A stretch of DNA of 64,000 nucleotides from Sipunculus nudus (taxonomy: Eukaryota; Annelida; Sipuncula; Golfingiida; Sipunculidae), in contig CM049307.1 of the NCBI GenBank assembly GCA_026874595.1, positions 57,398,870 through 57,462,869 of the forward strand, written 5' to 3'. The notes under the pieces are model-generated. The model was not told the origin of the DNA. It saw nothing but the letters and a program-made list of their open reading frames with translations, and ran no database searches. Position numbers and translations under genes: made by a program. Below, piece by piece: positions 36,945 through 50,600 of the stretch (position 1 is the first letter of the stretch; every line of letters begins with the position of its first letter).

Positions 36945-39395
36945 AGGAAGGTTCAAAAGGGGCAACAGTACCCTGGATTATCTGATGTAATAGGTGTGTT
37001 GCGAATATGGGATATAAATAGCCGTGTATTGTAGAGTTCAAAAGTTCATGGAGCCTGTTAGAGGGCAGGGAGTAATATAAGGCCGGATTTGACGGACTTG
37101 AGAGCGGGTGTGGAACCTTGTCTTTCTCTCCGGTGGGTACTTTCGTAAACTGAAATGGATTTCGCTAATTTTAGGCACACCCTGAGGTAAATTTAAGATT
37201 TTTGAATAACAAACCAATTGTCCATGGGTGATGAGTAGAACAAAATACATCAACGCGATTCACCAACTTGAAATACTTAAACATAAATTCAACACTGTCC
37301 ATAATAATCTAACAGCACCTGCCTATCATTTTCTTGAAAGATTAAGGCGAATATTTTAACGCCGTTGTTGCTTATTTTAATGCCTACGTTTCGTCAAACT
37401 CTCTAGGTGTATTTAGCTTAAAATGAGTATTAAATTACAAATGAAAAAGCTCATTGATAAATGCATATTTCGGATAAAGAAAATATCCTCTGTTTAATCT
37501 GTTATATATAAATAAAGGGTTTATTGTTTGTCTGAAGATTTCAAGATCTGAAGCAAAAGTTTAAAAGAAAACGGATACATCCTGCCTCTGGCAAATAGTG
37601 TATGTATTCAGCTGTAATCGTATCTTGAATTGCACACAAATATCTCCTGGCTTATTTATATTGTATATAAATTTTCCTTCCTTCTTCTTAGTTCTCTTTA
37701 ATTAAACAAAATGACAAATTTACCCATGATACTTTGTTAAAAATTACCTGTAACTGCTTAATAAAAAATATAAAAGAATACGCATTTTAGATTACATGTT
37801 TTCAGACATATATGCAAATTGGAACGCTTCGATCTTGATGGTTGTGTGAAATATTCCCTGAGGATGGTGTAAATTAACTAAAATACTCGTTATAAGATAA
37901 TGGTCGAACTGTGACGCCGAGGAGACATCGCGTGTGTACCAGCTATTGCACAGTAAAGCAAGCAAAAGTGTATTGTGCAGTATTGTGGTGTTCACCAGTA
38001 GATGGATTATACCATTGCAAATGAGATCCTGGCATATTGTAAGATTATGTATAAAATACAATATACTTTTTCTATAAAAAAAAAAAACGCGTGTTGGATG
38101 GAAGGTCAAGGCTGCAGTTAATACCGGTCAAGAATCAGATTCTTGACCATATTCAACCTATAGTTTGATTTATTTGATTTATACAAGTTAAACGTTCATT
38201 ATTCATAGATTAATCTAGATGACTAGAGGCCGAGTGCTTGCCGGAAGTTGAAATAAAACAGACGGACGGGCAGAACATATGCTCGGTTTCTATCGATTGT
38301 ATATGGCTTTCAGTGTCAGACAAAAGAACAAGCTAGCAGGCAAAGCTGACAACAGTTGACGAACAGACGGGCATACTGACAGACTGACACAACCTAGATG
38401 ACACTTATCTTCAAAGGTTATGGAAAATGCATAGAAAAAAATGAGCTATCGTTTGTGTAGATAAGACACTTTTTTTACGAAGTTGAGAAACAGGTAACAT
38501 TTTGAGGTTTTTCGATTACCTTGGACTTGACCTTTATCCAATTTTGATCGAAAAAAGCAGGCTTTGAGTGATAATAGATATATACCAATTGCTTCAATTT
38601 TAAAGCGATTATTGCAAAATTGTTGCGTGTGACACAGGTTGAACGATAACCTTCATATTTTCAACTTCGAAAGTTCGGAGTTGTGGCATAAAATTATATT
38701 TTAAAGTGGTTTACATATAGCGCCCTCTGGTGGCTATTAAAAACAATATGTTTCAAGATACTTTAGTAGTAGATAGAAATTTCATTTTCAAAACGACTGC
38801 TTAAAATCTGCGGCCTTTTTGATGTCGTAAAGTGCAACCTCGAAAAAAAAATCTCGTTTGACCAGAAACTTTGCAAGATTATGCAAGACGTAAAACAAAA
38901 TCATGTAAAACTGATAAAAACTACATGATGCAAAAAAACTAGATCTCTCCAGCTTGAAAAGATGACAAAATTACAGAAATAAAGGTCAACATTTTTTAAT
39001 TTAAGAAATTTTCCCTAAATATACGTAACCATATAGTAACACCAAAATGAGATAATTTTACAGAAAAAAGGCCATAGAATGACGAAAAAATGAGCTTTTG
39101 TTGTAGTTGCTACGACCATTTGTGACAAATATATATAGAAAAAAACATTTTGAGCAGTGTTGATGACCTTGACCTTTGGCCTATATTGACCAAAAATGAT
39201 AGGCTTCTAGGACTTTTGATTGTTAATCAATTTTTAAGTTTGAAAGCGATTGCGGCCTGTAGAGTAAAGGCAGACAGACATACAGACAGACACACGGAAC
39301 TGGCAAACATGCTTGTCGAAATCGAAGATTTTCGGCAAGCAATAATCCCATCACCAAAAACCTACCCTTTAGGTCCATTTGGATTAATTTTACAG
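36945..39395. other. Spacer upstream of hydroxyacid oxidase A
   Basis: No coding exon seen from 36945 to 38240. From about 38240 to 39330 the sequence looks like an old interspersed repeat (separate entry) reaching almost to the first coding exon of paralogue A. Confidence 0.45.
38240..39330. repeat. Degraded interspersed repeat with internal similarity
   Basis: GACTTGACCTTTATCC...AAAGCGATTATTGC (about 38528-38612) and GACCTTGACCTTTGGCC...AAAGCGATTGCGG (about 39168-39255) are similar blocks in direct orientation. CAGACAGAC-type short repeats occur at both edges. The class is unclear. Confidence 0.4.
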
Positions 39396-39418
39396 GCTCT
39401 TTGCTTAACACAGATATT

Positions 39419-42400
39419 ATGTCAGAGTTTGTGTGCCTGTATGACTATGAAAAGAGGGCAAAGAGCATCTTAGGTAAAATGGAGGTCGCGTACCTCTGGT
39501 CGGGATCGGATGATGGGATTACTTTGCACGACAATGAAGCAGCATTTAAGAGGTCAGTGAAAACGTGTTCTGTAGGGGAAGAGTTTTTTTAAGTATGAAA
39601 TTTCAATGTTTATTGCTTTTCCAACACACAATCAACAGTATAGATTACTCTTTTCTAATTTCCCCTGGATCTTACTAAACCTCTAGCATTTACGGTTCCA
39701 AAATGTGCACTATCATATTACGTGCCCTCAAACAGAAAACGATATAGGAATGCGATCGGTATAATTTAATTTGCTTCAAGTTAGCTAAACGTCAAGTTAG
39801 CTTAGCTTTTTTTTACATCCGTTATGATGACATCAGGTGGGAACGTTTACATTTATTTTTTATTGAATTTGTGCATGATTTTTTAAAATCCTTATGTAAA
39901 ATCATTATATGATATAAGTTATAGCTTTGATGAAAATACTAAACGGTCATATCTTAAAGTTATACGAGCGCCTGTTTAGAAAGTCGCTTTTGATTATATT
40001 TTTTCCAGAATTCGGCTTCGTCCAAGAATGCCCCATGACGGTGCAGACAGAGACCTGCAAACATCCATATTAGGCCATTCTGTGTCAATGCCGATAGGGG
40101 TCGCTCCGACAGGCTGTCACGGTCTCTTCCACTCAGATGGCGAAACGGCTTCGGCAAAAGGTCAGGTGTTTTTTTTTTTCTTTTTTTAATAATTTTTTAG
40201 TGGAGGTTAATGGCTCTATTGTTTATTGCTAACTTAACTACGCATATGTACATCTGCAGAATTCTATTCCGTTTTCGGACTACGTGACAGGGCAGTACCA
40301 CAGACTTACTCTCATGTTATATCTTGGCGTCAACCAGGCCCGGTGAATAAACGTGACTGAAACTGGTCTATTGTAGTATAAATAAGGTTTCTGTTACAAA
40401 TTTTGACTTTTAAACGTTTGCGTCAAACAAAAGGCTGAACGTGATAGCCGCCAACCTGTCAATAGAAACTGTTCGGGTTGATTATAGCATATTAGGAAAT
40501 ATTTCAGTGAGCTTGGTGGACCATATGATCAAAGGTCCGTCCGGGAGAATATAATTTTCTACAAGATGATTTATTGGTAACTAAAATTGGTACGAAAATT
40601 GTAGGCGATACCCAGCCCTGCCGCACAACAGTTGTGTCACAACGGTTGAATGTCACCACCGTCAATTATAATATATATGTAGATTGGGGCACTTTTTAAG
40701 ACACTAATTTATTCAGATTTTGCAATAATCGATAAAATGTGACCTAAAATGAGATATCTTTACCAAAACTGGCCTTCTTTAATTCTTTTATGTGAAATGA
40801 AATCATAATATTAGTGATCTAATGTGAGAGCTTTCCATTTTCTATGTATTCTGTGCTTTGTCAGGCGGATAGACAAGATGATTCTAATTCTGCTTAAAAT
40901 AGATTCCCAAGTGCGCAAATGACATTTAAATATTTTAGAATCGATTGCAATACATTAATTTATGGGTTTGTTTTAATAACAGCTGCATGCGCTGTGGATT
41001 GTTGCTATATCCTGAGTACAGGCACTACACAATCAGTTGAGGTGGTGCACGCAGCGGCCCCTGGTGGCCTAAAATGGTTTCAAGTTTACATCCATCCAGA
41101 CAGAGATATAACGAGGGACAACGTACGACGGGCGGCGAAGGTGGGGTTCACGGCTCTCGTACTCACGGCAGACGCTCCTATTCCGAGCAAGCGGAGAGGA
41201 ATTTCCCGAAATCCTTTGGTTTTACCTCCCCACCTGACTCAACCAATGTTGACACCGGTGAGTCAGCACGCGGCTAAAGCATTAACTAAAAGTATGTAAT
41301 TATTTTGATGATGAAACAAATGTAAGAGGAATATTACTCAATATTATCTCACAGTCGAGTGGTAAAACTCTCGGCGTTTTCCTGGCAGGGTTCGATCCCT
41401 GGTTTAGCATTAAGACTGGAATGTAGTGGCTCGTCCAGGGCTGGTGGTTTCCCAGACCCTACAGACAAACCAGCGCAACCATTTGAGACATGGAGAGTGC
41501 TTTTTATTAGTTATTATATTTAGTTGTACAATCCATGTAAAATAAATAAAGTTTTCATTTATGAAAACAAATTTTACCTCAGAAAACGGACGATTATAAG
41601 GAAACAAATGCAACTGAATGTAAATACATTGAAGATCTGAATGCCTATCGAAACAACACTGTACTATGGAAATTGAACATTTTTGTGGGTTAATACCAGA
41701 GTTAGCTATCGATGGTGTCTTTATTTTTTGTATCCCATATTTCCATTCCTAAAATACAATGTATCGATTTCCACCAGGTTCAGAATGTACCATTTTTAAG
41801 TCTGAGTAATGAGATGGATCCTGGGGTTACATGGGGCGACATCTCGTGGCTGAAGAAGGAATCAGGACTGCCGGTGGTCATCAAAGGAATCCTGACAGCA
41901 GAGGACGCAGAGCTGGCTATACAGCACGGTGCTGATGCTGTTTATGTGTCAAACCACGGCGGCAGACAGCTGGATACAGTACAGGCCTCGGTATTGGATA
42001 TTTCGGTCTTGCATTCAATAATTTTCTATTTAAATTGAGTATCCACACTGATGTCATAGAGAACCATGCTGATGAATTAAAACCCTCACAAATTTCTTAA
42101 TAGAACAATGATGATTCTTTTGTAATAGTATTGTAAGATTACGAATTATGTTTAGATCGATGCTTTACCGGAAGTAGTTGCTGCCGCTGGAGGACGCGTT
42201 GAGGTGTACTTAGATGGCGGAATCAGGACGGGGACAGATGTACTGAAAGCTTTGGCGCTCGGGGCCAGAGCGGTGTTTGTAGGTCGTCCCGTCGTGTGGG
42301 GACTGGCGTTTAAGGTAACCCAGACCTCTTTATGCATGTACAGTGATGATATGTCGTAATATCAAATGTAAAAACAGTTTTGAAAACAAATATATGATGA

Positions 42401-44771
42401 ATGAATGATAAGATAGACGTTTATAATATGACGGCGCATGCATAGACATAACACTGTGATAAGGGACCTCAGTCGAAGTTCCCATTTTTAATATCATATA
42501 AATAAATTTCGCAGGTTCCTGCTCAGCACAATAAGCCGAATCATCCTGGTTCTTTCTTGTTAAAAAATTCCCTCTGTCTATTTCCTGTTTGTTTATCTAT
42601 GATTCTTTTCCTAATGGTAGACCCTTTCAAATCTGGAACTATCTGGACCAGAGATTAATAATTATTGTTATATATATATGTGTGCATCATCATTGAATCG
42701 TTAGAAATAGTATATAATTGTTCCTGAAATAATTCAAGTTTTATCTTGTTTATCTATTATTGCATTGACATAGAGAGTTTCTTTATTTAAACATTTGAAC
42801 TTTCGATATATCGATTCATGTTTAAATGTTTATAGGCTTAGGTGACATTTATCATAACCCGGATGCCGTTTAAACGTTTATGAAATTGTATATTTATTTA
42901 GATCCTTTTTTTTGGATCGTGCAGTTTTTTTTTCTTATTTGCGTCGTAGGGACAGAAGGGTGTAGAAGATATACTCTTGTTATTGAAGGAAGAACTGAGC
43001 CAGGCCATGGCTGTATCTGGTTGGTATAATTTGCTGTATAACAACGATATATAACTGCCATTACACACGAGTATTGGCAGATATACCCTTGCTCACACAG
43101 CCGTTTATAGGTTAAAGTGCAGTATTTTTGACCTACCCCAAAATGAAATCGCACGTAATTAATTTTCCCCTGAACCAGTTTTGATGTTTTCAAATTTTAT
43201 GTAAATCTTATAAAAATATGTGCATGTTGATGAAATCATCAAGTAAGCTCCATGTGGGAGCTAGTAACATATGGAAAGAACATGAGTGAGGAATCAAGTC
43301 TTAAGCAGGACACCTGCCCTGCACTTTATCCGTTTATATTAATAGAAGGAAGATAACACTGGAAGTAATTCGTGCGCTGTGGACCTCTGTAATTTGTGTA
43401 ACGAGCAGCGATATTGCCAAAAAAGCAGTTTTGTCACTCTTCGTTTTTAGGAAAGACTACTTTTTTATACATGTTTTAGGTGTTGATGCTTTTTTCCATG
43501 TCAAGCCGACATATGCAAGGCTGCTAACACACATATTTCAGAACTTGTTGCTTGACAACGATATATCTGCCGTGCCAATGGTTTTTAATAATGGCCTTTT
43601 ATTTATCAATGCTTTGCTGTTCACTCGACAAATATGTTTGGCAAAGCGGCTGGAAATATGAAACACTGAAGAGTCGTGCTATAAATCGCAACATTACTGC
43701 AAATATTATATGAGTGATGCTTGTTTAGAAGCATTACAGATAACGTTGTACGGAAGTTTCGCAATTCAGCATTGATCCATATATGCCTGTTTTCATAAGA
43801 GGAAAAAACAAAATGATATTTTGTTTCTTGTAACATGTTATACTTTTGATATAAATCCAGGATGGCATTATTGGTCCGCTTGTTGATTTCATGATGCCAT
43901 ATAGAATAGATCCTACATTGCGCTAATTTAGTTCTTTTCTCCATGAGTGTTGTCTTTGCATCTCGTGACAACTTTTTTTTCGATCAGTTTGTCGATCTCC
44001 CACTCTCACATTTCTTTGAAAAAAAAACGTGTTTGTTTACAAATTTGTAAGCTCTTGTTTTACCGCCTTTCTGGTGATATGTTGATACGTTATCGCTTAT
44101 AATAGTGACATGCATGTAACATGTTTGAAGAAACCTCCTCAAATGGAATTTCTTTCTGGGATAAGTACTGTCGAACCCGTTTATTGTCACATCGTCTGTC
44201 TGACTGACTAAAGGTGTTTTTCGCTTTGTCGAACAGCTACAGGTTGCTGTGGTCAAGACCCCAGCGCTGTGCGCTCCTTAAGCATAATTTTGAGACCCAG
44301 CAGACGTGATTCCACCAATCAAGGAAAAAGCCGCGAGAGGCCGCCACCGTTTTACTTGTACCGGTAGCACCCAACCGCCACAAAGGCAGAAGCAGCATGC
44401 ATTCCCTCCATCGATCTCAGCAGCGGAGACCCCGCCATGCAAATCGAGAGCCGAATCCGATCAATGAAACGAAAGATCTTTGAGACGAATGCCATTTTAT
44501 ACTTGCAGTTTCTGCCATTTAGACAACGTTAGCAAGTTTTTTCTTCATAAGCGTCGCATCGTCCATACGGAATAAAATTTGGACAAAAACCGAGCTGTGA
44601 CAATAGGCGGGCGTCAGCTGCGATATATGCTTATTGTGTAACATATTAAAGAAATATAACAACTAGGTTTTATAGATAAAAATAATTTTTTTTCTTCTTT
44701 CAGGGTGTCGGTCAGTCTGCGATATCAATTCAAGTCTACTTTCGAAACCAAAACATATGGCCAAGATGTGA
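39419..44771 (+). CDS. 2-hydroxyacid oxidase (HAO/glycolate oxidase family), paralogue A
   Basis: Seven coding exons: 39419-39552, 40009-40160, 40983-41257, 41778-41990, 42156-42314, 42950-43019 and 44704-44771 (TGA); 356 residues, frame continuous. An FMN-dependent TIM-barrel enzyme that oxidises 2-hydroxy acids to 2-oxo acids, with hydrogen peroxide as by-product. Conserved active-site residues, with human HAO1 equivalents: Y25 (Y26), Y131 (Y132), D159 (D160), R166 (R167), K223 (K236), H247 and R250 in [10 protein letters not shown] (H260, R263). The C-terminus AKM is a PTS1-like peroxisomal signal. Unusual: the Trp of the glycolate pocket (human W110) is Gly (STG), and lid loop 4 is about 12 residues shorter than in human HAO1. 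An acceptor (AG 39394-39395) precedes the ATG, so a 5' noncoding exon is expected. First of a head-to-tail triplet with B and C. Confidence 0.9.
41350..41480 (+). mobile_element. tRNA-derived SINE in intron 3 of paralogue A
   Basis: CGAGTGGTAAAAC (A-box region) and GGGTTCGATCCCTGG (B box, 41388) lie about 30 bp apart, followed by GTCCAGGGCTGGTGG. The same ordered blocks occur in reverse orientation at 49205-49385, so this is a SINE family rather than a tRNA gene. Confidence 0.7.
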
Positions 44772-44912
44772 AGGATTTTGAATTTTGATGATTACAGCAG
44801 GTTATTATTTAAGTGTGTAATTCAAATTATAGCTTATATCATGCCGAAATAAGGACTCGTGTATAGGGGTCATATAAAAGGTAATGAATGTTAAGATATT
44901 TTGACATGTTGA

Positions 44913-44918
44913 AATAAA
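44913..44918 (+). terminator. Polyadenylation signal for paralogue A
   Basis: AATAAA 142 nt after the stop codon. Confidence 0.55.
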
Positions 44919-45794
44919 TGTATGTATTCACAGACATGCATGTTGTGTGTGCATGCTATTAATAAAAACTCATATTTCTGAAAAAAAAAAATGTTTGTAT
45001 CCGATTCAATGATGTAATACGGGAAAAAAAGAATTAGTAATTTGCGAAGCTCTCGCAGATATAATGAACGCTTTAACCTGTTCACACTTGATGTTCTAGT
45101 GAGTAAAGTGACTCCTCACTGCGCACATACAAATACGATCAATATGTTCAGTTAGGCTCAGAGGTTATATGGGCGTACAACAAGCGGGCATGAAACATCT
45201 GATGTGATCACGGTGTGACCATACTGTTTCTTAGTCTGTAAACAGAGACACCAGAGAATTTAAAGTATTCATATGAGCAACATGAACATACATTATGATT
45301 AGAACTCCCTCGTGTATGCTGAGTGACGTAATTTTCAGATTCCAAAGTTCAAGGTTTTGCCGAGTAGTACCAACGCACATTGCAGGTGTCTCTCAGGTAA
45401 TTTCTTTGTGTGTATGTGTGTGTGTTAGAGAGAAAGAGAGGGAAGGGGGGGGGGAGGGGATAGGGGCAACGAGATGTGGGTGTGGGTGTGCAAAATTAAG
45501 CAATCGCTGTTTTATTTTTATATTAATACATAACAAGTACACGTTCAATTTGCGGATGGTGAATCAAACATAAGGTTCTTAGTAAGGTTAGTTCTATCAT
45601 AATAAGTATAAAAGTTTAAATATATTTTATGTCATAGTCTCTAGAACATCCACCAGGGTTCAACTGGCATAGAAAATGAACTGCTCATATCCATTGTTTT
45701 CGTGTTTATGAAAATTACTGAATGTTGACCTTTGATTTCTTGTGCTGACCTCTAGCTGATGACAAAGGTATCACAGAGTTTAGCACACAATCAA

Positions 45795-45905
45795 CTCCGC
45801 CAAGGAGTCGGTTTCTGCGTATGTTCCTTACTGTATCCGACTGGTTTTGGCATTAAAAATGGACAAGAGGGACATGGATGAGGAAAACCCCCATTACATT
45901 TAGTA
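45795..45905 (+). mobile_element. 'CTCCGCCAAGGAG' interspersed repeat, copy 3
   Basis: It starts CTCCGCCAAGGAGTCGG and contains GGGACATGGATGAGGAAAAC and CATTACATTTA. It matches the family at 14922-15060 and 25850-26020. Confidence 0.45.
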
Positions 45906-47549
45906 CGATTCCGGATAGGATTGTTTTGCCTTTGCATTTAAAGGACTGTCATTCAATTAGTTCACTGACTGAACAATCAAGCTATCCTTTTGTTAATTTA
46001 TTTATATCTTTAACCACATTAACTTTGACAAGCGCCTGTTGAATCATTATTAAATCATTGGATTTAGCTAAATAAAATGAAATTGATCATTGCATAACTG
46101 GTGAAGAAATTTCAACTTCGTAATCCCAAGCGAGCTGCACATGCAGGCGCCACAGTTATCACTGCGTCATCCTCTAGACCACTCGCGTACATGTTATTTC
46201 GACCTAATAATAACACGGAACAAGCTTAATTCTAGGAAAACCAGCATAACCAATTAAGTTTTTACTTCGGACACTTTATGTAATTTAGCAGTAACAGTCT
46301 TGTCTCCTTTTTTTTATCTCAGAACTCAAATGTTTTCACTTTAAACACTAACATCGAAACGTTAGGAAGATAGAATAGTCAACCTTTAGTCAAACTTTCT
46401 GATATCTGGAATCAGTCTGCACAGTGGCCTTGCAGGGAATCTTTTTTTTTCTTAATATAGAATTGTCCGTGTCTCGGTTTCACTGTGTCAGGCCACAACA
46501 AGTCTAAACTAGACTACTTGAAACTGCCAGAAGAGAGTCATGGATTCTACACCTGTCTATACACCTTATAGATAAGAAGAAAATCGATATTGAAAATCTG
46601 GAAAATTTGCACTTAATGACCTCTGTGACCTTGAAAAATAGGTCAAGTTCACTGAAACTGGGTCAAATTAATTTACCAACGGTGAGATACATTCTCGGAA
46701 AATATGAATGAAATCGGTTGAAAAAAGGGGCAGAATTATAATTATAATAATAATAATAAGAAGAAGATAAATAATGCCGAAACATTTATTTCCACCTATT
46801 AATAGGAAAAGATTATTTGCAACACTAGCGATATATCCTTAATTCTTACATGTTGCTTGCAACACGTTGGTTTAAGCCTAAACGAATAAAGCGGAAGTGA
46901 ACAGCATAGAAATCAGCCTTGATTTGATAGAAAAATACGAATATAAAGTTTGTTAGCGATAAGACCCGCACCGCCCGAGAAGATGCTTGAATAAAGCTCT
47001 TTGGTAAATAATGAGCAAACTGCCAGTGGCAGTTATGTATCCATGCCTTAACTACCCCTCGGTCTGAATGAGCTTTATTATAGTTTACAGAATAATACAG
47101 TGGCAATAATGAATATATTAGTAATAGTACTTTTCATGCAATAGTTTATTATTACAAACCCTTATTATATGTGTTTGTTCAATAGTAATATTAGTACCAA
47201 CAAACCTTGAAATAGAAATATAGTATCAGAACATTCTATGGACATCCTCACTTTTTATGTCGGCATTTTACCTGTTAATAAAACTCATATGAAACTTTGT
47301 CAAGTAAATGAGTGTTCTGGAACTCTAAACATTTTCAAATTCTGGAGTGTCCACTCTATAATGCTGGTGGTTATGTTATATCTTTGTTTACCTGCACGTC
47401 AACAGTTTTATTTCTGCCTAGTTGTTATTGAATAATTAAAAAGCTATCCTTTTTTATCCTTTTATCCTTTGTATAACCTTTTTTGTATATAAAGTTTAAA
47501 GTTCCCTGTTACACATTATGTAGTGCTGTTAATGTTATGCATTAAATTG

Positions 47550-47550
<1 letters not shown>

Positions 47551-47597
<47 letters not shown>
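47551..47597. repeat. (AT)n tract next to the first exon of paralogue B
   Basis: The TA run ends 20 bp before the acceptor AG (47616-47617) of B exon 1, occupying the place where a polypyrimidine tract and branch point would normally lie. Confidence 0.9.
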
Positions 47598-47599
<2 letters not shown>

Positions 47600-47622
47600 A
47601 TAGCTTCATTTAAGCAGGAAAT

Positions 47623-50600
47623 ATGGAGGAGTTGGTTTGCGTGTCAGACTATGAGAAGAGGGCCGCGGTCCTTGTTGGAAAAATGGAGGCGGCATACCTC
47701 TGGTCAGGTTCGGAAGATGAGGTTACCTTGCGTGACAATGAAGCAGCATTTAAGAGGTAAATATACATATTAAAAACTTAATGAACAATCTGACTATAAG
47801 GGTCTTAATTAGGTTTTCCTTTATAATTTAAGACTTGTTACTTCCAGAAGAGTGCTCACGGTGTCCTAAATTAAGGTTTCCCAGAGATCTTACCGTAAAA
47901 ATTCTGGAGGTCAGACTGGAAGAATCAATCCCTTACGCTTTAGGAACGTGCACTGTTAACAAGCGGACACACGAATGGAGTGCGATTTGTAAAAGAAAGG
48001 TGTACGGCAAGGACCCATTATTGTTCCTACGCATGACTGAATTTTTTTAAAGTTATAAATGACAGCCCCATGTTTGGTAACTTCAGATAAGTCTTTACCT
48101 GTGTCTTGTGCGCGTGAAGGAAATATTGTAAAAGGGGTCCAATCACCTATAAAACATGTTTGAACAAACACAAAAAAATAGCTTCTTCCCTTTAAAATAA
48201 ATATGTGCCTGCTAAAATATTGCCTTGATACAGTTTGCTTACTCTTGTGAGTGTTAAAAACAGTGGACTGGGCGCGACCACAGGTGTCAACATAAACACA
48301 GCGCGTGGGGTTGTGTGCATCGAGTAGCCACAACACATGTCAATTAAGAGATGCCCTGACTGACCTGCCCCCTCCCCCCCCCCCCCCAATGTAACACACG
48401 TTCCACTGGTTGTAATATCCCGTATTGCTGTTTACGATCGGTCCTCCGGTCACGCAGCCTTGTTATGGTACACAGACACACGTGGCTCGGTTTACCAGCA
48501 TGCAGAGTCATCACAAGGTGTTAAAAAGCCTTATGCGAGGATGGGATGTGCTGGGATGGTTTTGCTGGGGAAACTTTTGTATAAAGCAAACCTGAAGTGA
48601 TAATGTGAAAGAATAGGCATAATATTTCTCCTGATTATGTCCCTTTAAGGCATAAATTCAGTTAAAGATAGCAGTGTTTAGCACACTGATGAATGCCCCC
48701 TTCCCGCTCTTTATAACATACAGGTATACAATGTGTAATCACTGCCAGGTTATATTCATTACACATTCAGACTTTAAAATGCTTAACTTCCTTTTCTTCC
48801 CTAAACACTCCTAATGCTGTAAGTCCTAAAATCTAGAATAAGTATGGCCAATTTAAGGTGTCCTATTTATCTAACCAAACCTCCTTATCAGCATGCCGAA
48901 TTCGCCTTAGGCCACATTACAGAAGTGTACTATTATCAGGAATATTTTAAGAATGGTGGAGGGAGAGCGATCGGTACATCTCAGCTATACTCGAAGTCAG
49001 GTTAGTTTTATATGATATCTTCTATGGGGCCTAAAGGAACTTTATAAATGTCACATTTTTCAACATCTTAGTTTCCACGCAAACGTAAACCTTTTTCGTG
49101 ACAACAATGTATTGTTTTGATGAAAAAACCGTCATCTTTTTTTTAAATTTTATTTATTTTATATTGAATTGTACAGCTAGTTATAATAAATGATGCTAAG
49201 CACTATCATTAGGCTCGGATGGTGGCGTTTATTAGTCTGAAGGGTTGGTGGAAATCTGATGACCCGGAGAAACCCACCGGCCCTGGACGGTCCACTTATA
49301 ACCCACTCTCATAGCCACGCCGGGGATCGAACCCAGGTCACCAGCGGAGAGAGACGAGCGTTTTACCACTCCACTGCACCTGTTTAAGTTCTAATCCATA
49401 TAAAAGTGTTTATGTGTTTGATATCGCTTAATGATATTTTTTTTCCAGAATCCGACTTCGTCCCAGAATGCTTCGTGAGGTATCCAACATAGACCTAGGG
49501 ACGTCTATATTAGGTTACCCGGTATCCATGCCAATAGAAATTGCCCCAACAGGTGTTCACGGCCTCTTTAACCCAGACGGAGAAACAGGGACGGCAAAAG
49601 GTCAGATTCTTTAATTAAAAAATTATAAAAAATGCTAAAACATGCCAAATTATGTTAGGAATATAGCTTCGTCTGTTTGTAAGTCAGTATTTGAAATCCC
49701 GACTACATTCTTTAACAATGATAAAAAAGCAATAATTCAATTCTTTCTTCTTTTTTATGCAACAGCGGCAGCCAATGTTGGTTCCTGCTATATCATGAGT
49801 ACGGGCGCTACACAATCAGTTGAGGCGGTACATACAGCGGCCCCTGCTGGTCTAAACTGGTTTCAAGTTTACATCCACGCAAACAGGGAAATAACGAGGG
49901 TCAACGTTCGGCGGGCGGCGAAGGCGGGGTTCACGGCACTCGTACTTACTGCCGACGCTCCATTTCAAAACAAGCGGAGAGGAATTTCCCGAAATCCTTT
50001 AGTATTACCTCCCCACCTGACTCAGCCAATGACAACACCGGTAAAACAGCAAAAACGCACGCACCAAAACAAAAATAAAACCATACGATGACTGAACATT
50101 TCCAATAAGATAGAGCAATATAGACAAAACTACCACGGCACAAGTCAATTTGTTTAGAGATGTATCTGTATTATATATAATAATAGCTGCATTTAATTTC
50201 CAACTAACCTGTTTTCGCCTTCATTAATTTTAATTCAAATAACTTGCGCAAACTGAATATTATCATCCATATTTATTCTAGTTTAACCTGGTTTTGAACA
50301 TTTTATATACTTAATTACATGAATTAGTGTGTGTTAGTCATGTATATTCCATAACATTTTCAGAATCAGGCAACTATACCATTTTTAAGCATGGGCAAGA
50401 TTTTTGATACGCAAGTGACATGGGTCGACATCTGGTGGTTGAAAAAGGAATCAGGACTGCCTGTTGTAGTAAAAGGAATCCTGACAGCAGAGGACACAGA
50501 ACTGGCTATACAGCACGGCGCTGATGCTGTTTATGTATCAAACCATGGCGGCAGACAGCTGGATACAGTACAGGCTTCGGTATGTGACATTGTTTTGAAA

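Larger units (their letters stand above)
44919..47617. other. Spacer between paralogues A and B
   Basis: No coding exon. It holds a GT/GA-rich tract with a G run near 45412-45460, an interspersed repeat at 45795-45905, a possible but very weak relict of HAO exon 2 near 45299, and the (AT)n tract just before paralogue B. Confidence 0.5.

Noticed and set aside
39150-39473. 107-codon frame before paralogue A
   Set aside because: It lies in a repeat with CAGACAGAC tracts and overlaps the first HAO exon in another frame.
41350-41420. Possible tRNA gene
   Set aside because: A and B boxes are present, but no cloverleaf with acceptor stem could be built and a matching copy with shared downstream sequence lies at 49205-49385, so it is a SINE.
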